From positions 9,322,912 through 9,386,911 of the forward strand of contig CM029119.1 in assembly GCA_016859345.1 (NCBI GenBank): DNA of 64,000 nucleotides, read 5' to 3'. The first letter of the stretch is position 1. Each line of letters begins with the position of its first letter. A program made the position numbers and the translations under genes. Source of the DNA: Istiophorus platypterus. Lineage: Eukaryota; Chordata; Actinopteri; Istiophoriformes; Istiophoridae. The notes beneath the pieces were generated by a model. The model was given only the letters and a program-made list of their open reading frames with translations. It was not told the DNA's origin and ran no database searches. Positions 12,536 to 22,700 of the stretch are shown here, in pieces.

Positions 12536-14518
12536 CTGCTGGCTTACAGGCGATGGGAAAAACTTATTTTTATTTATGTTTAGGCCAAAGAGATGCTAAA
12601 CAGTCTTTGTTTTTACAGTGGGTTTTTTTTCTCTTTTTTCTGTAATTTTTTGGAAAGGTATTTGGCATACTAATAATACTACAGTCCTAGTATTCATCCA
12701 CACTGTTAGGTACATTATCTTACTTATCATGTAGTTTCTTGCTAAAATGGACTTATACTGTGGATTCCTTCAGTTTTATTTGCATAAAATTGTCTCTGTA
12801 TTTTTGTATTTTAGATTTTCCTTGGAAAATCTCAGTATGATTGCAAAAGAGAGCAAACCAACTACCCAGTATTATTTAATACTTTGTACCCCCCCTTAAC
12901 AAATTCCTGTCAGCTCTGATTTGCCAGTATGCCCATCTAGCTTTGCCCCTCCCAAAATACTCTGCCCTCAAATACAGGATAGTTTCAATTCTTGACTCAC
13001 AAAGGGTAATAACGTAGAGATGATAGCAGTTACATTGCGGAAAAATCTGATCTCACCAGTTGGTCAATTATTCAGTTTTAAGTGAAGTAATAAACACAAC
13101 TCACCTGATTTGAAACCAGAATATCAGATCCTCCTTGGCCTTGACAACTAGGCAGCCATTACTCAAATATCCATCCTTTTGAATACTTTTTTGGACAAGA
13201 GTGTTCAAAAACTCTCAATCTCCTCTTTCATGGTTCATGTTTAGGCAAAAGAAATGTACTTCTGGTTTTCAGTGTGTGGATGCAGACATCGATGTTGAAC
13301 CCTCCACTCTGGCACAGGGCAGGGGACTGGCCTGCAGCTTGCATGCTGCTGCATTACATTTGCCAACACTGGAAAACAATCGATGCCATGCTATAGCTGA
13401 GAGGAGCCAACTGGAAAATCGATGACGAGTATTGATAAACAGAGCAAATGGGCACAGAGCCATTAGACTGGACTTCCCCATTAAAATCAGATTACCATTT
13501 GATGTTCTTGTACACAGCTCGGTTTGGTAGCGTACATTTAAAATATAGTTCAGGCTTTGACATACAAGGCACCGTGGTGCAAAACACAAAATTGGATGAC
13601 TAAATATATAGTATCCGCTCAATATGTTGCATGTATACCATTAATGTGGGCTCTTATTGACTGCAATGTTGACACTACAGTAATACAAGGGGTAATGACC
13701 TGTGATGACATTTGCTGAAAACGTCCTTCAGCCGTAACCTTCTGCAGTGTCTTCTTTTTTGTTTAATTTTGAAATACATAATCTTATATGATAAATACAC
13801 ATTTTTGCATTATTTTTCAGTAAGGAAGAAGAGTAAAAAAAATTTTTTGTGGAAAAAAAACATACCAGAATTGAAAGATTATCCAAATTTGAAGGTGTTT
13901 TTTTTTTAATGTAAAACAACATCTCTGGAGAGGATCATTAAATTTTCATTTTTAATTTAATCATTGTTAATATATAAACATTGTATCCTCCCTCAATTAG
14001 TAAAAGTTAAATTTCCTTTTGGTAGAACATTTTCATTTCTTACCTTATCTCATGAATTAATCTCCAAAAAAAAAAACGGAACAATCACTTTTTTTTTACC
14101 AACTTCTTAGAGACCTATTTCACAAACTGTCTCTGAACAGGAACGACTTTGGGAAAAATCCTGAAGGACAGAGGTGGTAGTGTATCCCTGGGATTGCTTC
14201 TATATGCTCAAGACTGGCTGCTAATGAACAAAGGTGGAAAAGTTCAGTCTGACCATAGAAAATATTTAAGGCGAAACATGTCTTTACATCTTAACCATGA
14301 CCACAGTTTAATTTCCCTTCAAAGTTTTTTCCCCCATATGGACAAAATGGCCACAACACTCACATTTTCATACTGGTGATGTCTGTGCCTTATGATGACA
14401 TGAAAAGCAGTAGTATCAGTACCAACTGATGCACAGGGTGGTCAAGACTTTTCTCCGTGAAATTAAAATATTCCACATGCAAGCTGTTCAGTGTCCGACA
14501 AGTGTTCAGAGACTGTAA
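12536..14518. other. interval between kcnh6 first visible exon and taco1 stop
   Basis: About 2 kb where N-terminal kcnh6 exons (PAS domain) would be expected if the gene kept the family layout. I searched the minus strand by eye for the conserved PAS words of ERG proteins and found none. A patch of more balanced composition at 13270-13430 has open frames on both strands but no match I can name. The rest is AT-rich. Confidence 0.5.
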
Positions 14519-17500
14519 TCAGCTGACAGCCTGGATATTGTCCCACACTCGGACTACGTCTGGACAGTCATTAAGAGCCTCTATTAGTGTCGAGGCAGCA
14601 TCCAGCTGGTCCTGGTCAAGAAGCGAGAACTCGCCGGGAACAAACTCCACCGCAGAAGATGTGATCTGCACGCCCAGGTCTTCCAACGAGGCCCGCACCT
14701 TTTTCAGGTCCATGGTGTCACAAATAAACTGGGGAGAAATTCAGTTCAATCCATTAGTTAAACCATGGTTGTATGCCACTTATATTTTTCGTAATCATCA
14801 AAGCTCATTCAGGCTATAAAATGTAAGAAAATACTGAAAAATGTCCATATTGTTGCCCAAAGTTCAAGATTACGATTTGCCATTGGTTGCTTGGCTCAAT
14901 CAACTGTCCTAATTCCAACACAGATATACAATAAAAAAAATATGTAAAATAGAAAAAAAGAAGTAATATTTGACATTTTTATGTGATAAATGACTTAACG
15001 GACAGACCAATCAATTTATTGACAAGGTCTTTCAACACTGATCTGTGAGAGGGTTGAATTACAGTGTTTAATTCTACAAGATGCAGTTAACAATTATTAC
15101 TTAGAAATTTTAATGGAGTCAGAGCCAAAAACAAAATTTAGCCACATATGTTGCAATAATAAACTGCTACTTACTATGCGGCGATAGTGATGAAAGGCAC
15201 AGACGGACAGACAAGTCACACTAAAGATTACTTAGCAACTTCAACAGTAAGAGTAGTTTAAACATGAGACTATATGTGTCTGCATTTTTAAGAGACACTT
15301 TCAGAGACTGACCTGTTGCAGAAAAGAACATAATAAATATGTTTGTCAGAATGTAAATGTTACATTTTCCTATGTTTACTGCTCCTTTATTGGAACAAAA
15401 TTTCTGAAGTGTTTGTTAGAAGAATTCAGACGGATACAAACAAGACTGCTTTTAGAAACTAGAGATCGTTGCATTGTAATGAAATAAAAAGCATATATCA
15501 TTGAGATGTTCATGTTAATTATTAGATATTGGACATTTTCAATATCATGCATCTCTATGAATTTCAACATATGTTTGTTTACGTCTCCTCAGGATTATAT
15601 ATTGCGTCTCTCTGAGTCTGAGTACAGTCACTCATTTATTTTTTAAAATATAATTTCAGAGCCCACTAAGATGCCCAAGATGGCTCCACACATGACTCAT
15701 GCCCCTCACAGCTGGTGATAATTGCACCAATTAATATGTCCTCTCATGTGTCTGCTCTGCTCTCCTCGAAGAAGACGTCCCTTCATGTCTCACCTGCAGC
15801 AGGGGCTGCACCTCCTCATCCTCAGTCTCTTGGACATCTTCGGCTCCCGCTTCGATGGCCAGCTCCAGAGCTCTCTCCGTGGAGATGGCCTTGCCTGCCA
15901 CTGCCACCACCCCTCTCCTAGTGAAGTTGTGGCGGACTCCATCTGACAGCATCCCCCTGTGGATAAGCAAAGAATTACACCATCAGCTCAAAACAATCCC
16001 ATAAAAACCTATTTGAACAGATCATTTGTTGAAATGCAAAAACTTTAATACATTTTCTATTTCCTTTTTGCTTCCCAGATAATCCGACATGCAGCTGTTC
16101 GTGAGTTATTTTACTTTGCTGTTAAGATCCTGCACAAACAAGCGCCAGAGAAAGCCACTATTATGCTTCTAGGTAGGAGATACAAACTTTAAATGTGTAC
16201 ATATATATTTTTTTCAGTTACATTGATGCATGATTTTATTCAGTGCTTTATCATCACTTATTTGCTTCTGTGCCAAAAGGTTCTTGTCAAATACAAAATG
16301 ATCTTGCAGAGACTATACAGTGCACAATGGTATCCAGTCATATGTAGATGCATCTTTTGGCTACTGCCATTTGCACAGTATTTATCGCACAAAATTCAAT
16401 TTCCAGTTCATATAATGTGTACCATGCATTCTTGTACATTATTTTTGTCGCATCCTATTCCCTGTATTTCTGACCTGTGTGCGATAATGCTGCTCTAAAA
16501 CCTGGGAATCCCAATTCTCCCCGATAATCACTTTATCCAGTCAGATCATCTCCTACCTTTTTTTTTTATATCATATAAGTGGCAATTAGTGCACACTTAT
16601 GGATTTTCTTTTCCCCTCAGTCATGTTTAAGTGCATTATGGGTTTACAGACGTTCTCAGGTCTCCCTTCAGACCAGATAAGCAGCATTTGTGAAGTGTTT
16701 TACCACTGGTTAAGTGCCAGATATTTGGCGTGAGGGCAATATACTCCACTAGAGTGTGAACAGGACTTTTGCAACTTTTATCCATCTGTCAGCTTACAAT
16801 AGTGGCACTGTCTGAAATGGCTTGCTGATCTTTAATGTCAAGCAGATCCCGTCAACACTGAGGATTAACCATCGGTGTTGCGGTGAAAGCACAGGGAATA
16901 TCTAGGATTGAGTGTTACAGCCATACGATCACAACAGAATATTTTTATTTAAAAAAAAAAGAAGCCAGCTGGCCCTCACCCGTTCTTGTTAAGCAGGCGT
17001 TTAATTTCGTGGTGGCTGCGCGCGTTGTTGTCAGTGAGGACCTCGATGAGCAGGAGACATCCGCCTGGTCCCCGGGCTTCAAACATCTGCTGGGACACTG
17101 GTTTGGCCTTTTCCTGCAGAGACAGCGGAGAGGACACATATGAGGTTCGTGCAGCAGGTTATTAACATTATTTGCGGGAATGGTGCTCATCTTTCTCAGA
17201 GACTTGTATAACCTATGCCAACTGGGGCCCAAGAACTCACTAAGACACCTGATATATGTTTTCTCTTAAATTTCCACTTATTTTCCTGTGGCAGTGTTGT
17301 CAACCTACCGCACTCTTGATTGCAGCCTCTATGGATGCTTTGGGCATGTTTTTGTTCCTGCACTGCTCCAGGATGTGTGCCAAGGTTACATTCAGGTCCG
17401 GGTTAGGTCCGCCCTCTGCAGACGAAACCAAATTTAAAAACGATGTACAATCACCAAGATGTAAAAGTGACACGAGAAACCCTCCAGTCTCACCTTTCAC

Positions 17501-17779
17501 GGCTATTTTGATCATCATGCCGAACTTCATAAACATCCTTCCCCTCGCCTCGTCTTTGGGTCCTTTAATGTGTTTCACCTTCGACCACTTGTTGTGTCCG
17601 GCGCACAAGGCGGAGCAGCGCCGCAGGGTCCTGACGGACGAGGCCCCCCACGGGTGGGACAGCGCGCACCGGGCCGGCGGCAGGACGGAGCCCGGCGGGG
17701 CCGAGCGCCCGCCCGGGGCCGCGGCCGGTGTCCGGGGGAGCAGGGCCCGGAGGGCCCTCTGCACCGCCGCCCCCGCCAT
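14519..17779 (-). CDS. taco1: Translational activator of cytochrome c oxidase I (YebC/TACO1 family)
   Basis: Mitochondrial matrix protein of the YebC family, needed for efficient translation of mitochondrially encoded COX1. Exons, high to low, are 17494-17779, 17309-17415, 16980-17113, 15794-15956 and 14519-14728. All phases agree, giving 299 residues against about 297 in human. The first ~60 residues are Arg/Ala/Pro-rich with almost no acidic residues, as expected of a mitochondrial targeting peptide. Then comes the family signature AGHNKWSKVKHIKGPKDEA, followed by GGPNPDLNVTLAHILEQCR, EARGPGGCLLLIEVLTDNNA, ELAIEAGAEDVQETEDEE, and the end VWDNIQAVS with TGA. An in-frame upstream Met at 17830 would add 17 residues encoded by an (AC)n-like tract, so the Met at 17779 is preferred. 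The gene lies upstream of kcnh6 on the same strand and head-to-head with pth3r. Its promoter holds a palindromic CRE. Confidence 0.95.
16079..16172 (+). other. exon-like open segment inside a taco1 intron, opposite strand
   Basis: A pyrimidine-rich tract ending in cttcccag is followed by 31 open codons plus one base, then a plausible donor (CTAG|gtagga). The reading begins IIRHAAVRELFYFAVKIL. It lies on the strand opposite to taco1. I do not recognise the peptide and see no partner exons, so it may be coincidence, a relic, or an exon of an antisense transcript. Confidence 0.2.
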
Positions 17780-17973
17780 GCCCTTCACACGCACACGCAA
17801 ACACACACGCACAAACGCACACACACGCACTTCAGTTTAAGAGATCGTTGACATTAGCACCGAAAAGTGGACGAGACCGTCCCGACTCCTCTACCTGACG
17901 GTCGCGATCACGCCTGGAGGGAACGAGGCTCCTTGTGTCCTTGTTGTGGACCCGGCGGTTCCGGGTTTCGCTG

Positions 17974-17981
17974 TGACGTCA
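17974..17981. promoter_or_regulatory. taco1: palindromic CRE (TGACGTCA) in taco1 promoter
   Basis: A perfect 8-base cAMP-response element/ATF site about 195 bases upstream of the taco1 start codon, at the edge of the GC-rich segment 17560-17970. CREB/ATF sites this close to a start are common in promoters of mitochondrial-function genes. The role here is inferred. Confidence 0.55.
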
Positions 17982-18051
17982 CAGGCCTACCTTTCAAAAT
18001 AAAGGTTCAATCACGCTTCACGTTTTTTTTGTTTTTGTTTTAAATTTGCTA

Positions 18052-18119
18052 TAACAACAACAACAACAACAGCAATGATGATGATGATGATGATGATGAT
18101 GATAATAATAACAATAATG

Positions 18120-18172
<53 letters not shown>
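18052..18172. repeat. compound microsatellite (CAA)n-(TGA)n-(TAA)n
   Basis: Three trinucleotide arrays follow each other: about six CAA units, then TGA, then TAA to 18172, with a few interruptions. The poly-Tyr and poly-Leu reading frames across it are artefacts of the repeat. Confidence 0.9.
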
Positions 18173-18173
<1 letters not shown>

Positions 18174-19775
18174 TAGTAGTGGCAGTGGTAGAGGCAATTG
18201 AGTAGTTACTGTCAATGAAGACCTTGAGAAAAGGTGAAAAAAAAAACCTTGTAAGTGCACCTTGAGCCAGGGTTTTTCTTTCTTTTCCATTTGGCAAAAA
18301 TATTACATTCACAGCTATAGTATTAGTATTATTTTCTTTTTTTTCTTCCTTTTATTTTTGTCTAAAATCATTGTATTTTTTCTCATCCCAAGTAAACACG
18401 GTAATGTACTATGCCATGTACCCCAATCTGTGCTGAAACCAAATAAAGTCATTCAAAACTACCTCTAAAAATGTCATATTGTTTAAATGTTAAGAAAATA
18501 TCATTAATTTAATAATAATAATAAAAAAAACAAGCTCTAGCAACAACTAAAGCATCACCACTGTAGTTTCGGCCATTTCAAGTCAATTATTCACAAGCTG
18601 TGGGCAAGCTCCTCATCTAATAAGTATATTTCTCCAATACAGATTTTCTGTTTATAGTCCAGTTATTTTTATTTATGTAATCTCACTCATGTTGGTCCTA
18701 TAGTTTCAAAGTTTCTTCATTCATTGTAGGTTGTACTGAATGAGGAACCTTAAATAAATCCTGAACCATGGGAACTTTATATCTTTTTGAGGACCCCAGG
18801 GTGTTTCTGGTTGAGATTGGGAACCACTACGGAATATCAGCACGCAAGTTTAACAGATGGTCTCAAAAATAACAACAACAACACGAGCCAGAAAAATGTA
18901 CTCCTTCACATATTATATGTGTATTTGTTATATCTGCTACTGTCAGGGGGGTTAATTCCAGAGATTATAGTGTCCTCTCATTGATACATACGTTAGTTAG
19001 TGTAAGTCTGGTCTGTATCAATTTCCTCTCAAATGTCCCATCGTGGGAACTGGTTGAGATATGTTGGTCTCTTCCCAGGGGACTCAAGATTATTAAATGA
19101 TACTGCTTCTATTTATGATGATGAAGTACAATTATAGGACCCAGTCTTTACTCCAGGCACATTGATTCAATAAATAGGAACATGTTGTATGTACTGAACT
19201 CCTGGATAACATAGTTTGGTGTGGGCTCATGCTATGCATAATTGTCTAAGACTTTTAACGGGTTCAAGGAGACAGGGAAGAGACAGATGACCACACCAGA
19301 GGAGCACGAAGAGTTAAATGAGATGGAAGCCACAGCCAATCAAGGCCAACCCATCTCCAATATACAACAGTCCACAGAACTGCAAAAAGGAGGAGGTTTT
19401 TGCTACTGTGCTCATCTCTCCAACAGAAACCTTCTCACACCACACACTGACTGCAACATGGTCCCTCAGACCTGATCAGTGATGTCCACTGAGCGTCAAG
19501 GAGAGGACTGGAAAAAGGAGACATTTTCAAAACGTCCTTTCTGGATGTCAATAGAACCCCCCAAAGCTCAAGAAGGACCTAAAAGGCAGTGCTTATTGAC
19601 TCGATGAAACGAAAAATAATCTTAGAGGGAGAAACGATGAAGCCACAGAATAGAAGATCGGTGTTTAACTTTGGGATACAGGTTCCTTCGACATAACCTG
19701 AGGAGGATAGAATGATCTGAGAGTGTGCGGAAAGTTGTATTCAGCTCTGTTTAAGACAACAGTAGAAAAGAGGTT
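18173..19775. other. taco1-pth3r divergent intergenic region
   Basis: AT-rich sequence between the taco1 promoter and the proposed first coding exon of pth3r. It should include the pth3r promoter and 5'UTR. I see no clear TATA box, RNA gene or mobile element. A 77-codon open frame at 19242-19475 has no recognisable product. Confidence 0.4.
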
Positions 19776-22700
19776 ATGTTGTTTGCACAGGGAATTGGTG
19801 CCTTGAGTCTTTTCCACTGTGTAATAACAGTGGCTACACTGGTAAGTGTATTCTACTTATTCTGAGTATTCGGGTGATTGAGTTATTGATTACTTCACTG
19901 ATCGAATAGGTTAAATAACTATTATTTCCCACTGATACTTACACTGATTCATTTTTTCTGTGGTTCTACTCATTTTTGCTATGCGCTAAAGGTGAAACGG
20001 TTTCTTTGTCCTCTGCTCTCACCTTAGGTCTCTCTAAAGAAATTAAATTTAAGCTTGAATAGTAGCAATACTCAAACAGTTTTTATGTTTTATAATTTGT
20101 GCAAACATAAGTTCTATTGGGTCAGAAAAGATCTTATTTGACTGAAATAATAATCTTTTTATATTTGTGCTGAAAGGTTGGTGAGTATGCGATGTTCTAT
20201 GGCATATTTTCAACTTAAATAAAATGAACACAGTAGCAAGTAAATTCTGAGTCTCTGTGTAATCAGAGGATGGTTTTTAAGTTCAAAATTTAAACTTTTA
20301 GCACAGTAGCATCATACCTTGCAGTTTTTTTATGACAGTGAGTCAAAAATAACACCTCCATAGTTGCACTCTGGGCCAAATAAAGAAAATTTCATGTATC
20401 TGTGAAACTCCGAGCTTTTGAATTTTGGACATAGATTGATCTTATGTTATGGGGAAACATGCCAACTATTCAGCAGCAAGACTGACCATGGATAAGTGGT
20501 CTAACTTTATACTTTTTTTTCCAAATGGGATGGTGTCAAATAATTTTTTTTTTTTCAAATGAATGAATAAATTTAAAAAAAATTAGGGGTTTACAAAAGC
20601 AACCCCCACTGAAACTATTAGAATCATTTATTTTATTCAGGGTGCATGAGGTTTTTTTTAGAGGAAAATATACATCAGACGTCTCACTGAATGAAACAAA
20701 AACCGGAAAAAAAACACCAACAAAACTTAAAACAACTACACCAACACTACAGCAGTGGTGAAACCAAGAAAATCAGCCCTAAATCTCCTCCAAAACCTCC
20801 ATCAACTCCTATCCCTTTAACCTTTCACCCACTGAAGCATGCATGCCCCCCCCCCCCCCCCCCAGGCTCACGCCAACCACCGTCGCCTCTGAGCGTCTTC
20901 TCTTCATCTTCCCTCGGGTCGATCCTGAGCTGCGACTTCAGGCAGACTTACAGCCTCCTGCTCAGTCAGCCTGAAAATCACTTAACATGAATCAGAGGCC
21001 TGAAAGACCAAATTCAATTATGACACAAAGGCGAAGAGACATCTGAGACTAATTGTTTTGCTAACACTCTCTTTCTGTCTGAAGAAAACGTTCCTGTTCG
21101 AAGAAAAATAAATGATCTTCATGTATTGAATTATTCTGCATGTTAATGTACTGTAGCATGTTTTTTTGAGGCACTGGTGGAGACTTTGTTTCATGTAGAA
21201 CTTGAATATCATCAATAATCCACATGTGTGCTTAAATGAGAATATGGACCGATTAGACACACACACATATACAATCTGTTAGCATTGTCATCACAGCCAC
21301 AGTTTGTCCTCGGCCTGATATACAACAACAAGCGGTTTGAGCTTCTCTACCTGTTTGTATTAACTTTGGCTGAAAATCTCCTCCCAAAATAAATCACTGT
21401 AGGAAATGATAGCTGTTAAGCTTTTGAATGCTATAATACTTTGCACACTGTACACCCACTAGGAGATAAATTGACAGATAATCTAGATTGGATTCTTTAT
21501 CAATCCCAAAGGGAAATTTCCTCAGTACAGCAAGCAAATTGCTCGCAGAACCGAACGTTTGAGGTAAATAATAATAAGTAAGGTAGTCAGAAACTGCAGT
21601 CAAGTTGTTTAGTCCAAAATGTCACAAAATATATCTGAGGAGTTGAGATATGATTATTTGGGTAGGAAGGAAGATAATGTATAAACATTTTTGACTTTTC
21701 TGTAATTTTTGTGAAATATTGAAGGATTTTAGCTCTAACAGTTACTTAAATAAAAACCACTGCAGAACTTTGGAGGTGAAATCATTTCTTGGTGAAATTG
21801 CTTTCCACTTATAGACATCTAAAATATGTCAGTTAAACATATATTTATGTAAAGTGTTTGGAGGCTACTGGTTAACAATGCAATGTGTTCTATAAATTGA
21901 TCGTGTTTTTTATGCAAGATCTTACATGAGAAATAATAAGTATGCCTGAAAAATATTACAATACAAAAAACATAGAGTAGCAAAAAATGGGTATACACAA
22001 GTAAAGTGCAAGTACCTCAAAATTGTATTTAAGCACTACTGAAAGGACAGAGCTAAAGTCACGTTGACCCAACTTTTGCCTTGTTTCTTTATCTCTCTTT
22101 GTACCTTTTCTGTCTCATCATTACTCTCTCACTGCTCTCTTCTGTCTGGCAAAGCGTTCTCATGCGAGTTCTCTGGTTGACTGACTGCTAGTTTTGCTAC
22201 TCTGTTGTGAAATGTGCCCAGGAACACAAAGTTTCTTGTGTAGGCTAGCTCTCACCGGCATGGCCGAGGTCCTGAGGACAAGGCCCGCATGTGGCCGAAG
22301 GCAGAAAAAGGGGTTGGCGGGGGATCATCACATACCGCACCCTCGCACAACTATTTCACAACACCTGGAGGCAGCACATTGGATCCTCGGGAGTGTTTGT
22401 GGTTGACAGATCGCCCTGGTTAGACGGAGACTTCAGAGAGAGTTTTATTATCGGGAACGTTTAATATCTGTGGGCACCCTAAATGACGAATAAATGTGAG
22501 GAGAGAAGCTGCTCGGATGAGTTGAGGTTGCTCTTGAGGTTCTGACAAATAACAAAGAACCCAGTCCGACCTCTGAACATACAATATAGCCAATTTGTTT
22601 TTGAGGGAAATTAGATATTTTTAGAGTAAATGAATAAACGAACTTACCTGCCTTTATTGCAGATATAGCGCCATATGGCATATCGTGCATTTGTCTGAGC

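Noticed and set aside
13269..13622. open frames on both strands between kcnh6 and taco1
   Set aside because: Examined as a candidate for missing kcnh6 N-terminal exons; no PAS or ERG-like words and no supporting splice phase.
17780..17830. upstream in-frame Met of taco1 (17 extra residues)
   Set aside because: The extra codons come from an (AC)n-like tract, and the Met at 17779 gives a length like the human protein.
17570..17851. plus-strand frames opposite taco1 exon 1
   Set aside because: Antisense shadow of the GC-rich targeting-peptide exon; taco1 is clearly on the minus strand.
18018..18312. poly-Tyr and poly-Leu minus-strand open frames
   Set aside because: Pure translation of the trinucleotide microsatellite.
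20691..20990. 99-codon plus-strand frame in pth3r intron 1
   Set aside because: Lys/Pro/Ser-rich, includes the poly-C tract, has no splice sites fitting pth3r and no recognisable domain.
22194..22406. 70-codon GC-richer frame in pth3r intron 1, considered as the signal-peptide exon
   Set aside because: It has no hydrophobic core and no donor in phase; the 19776-19841 exon fits better.
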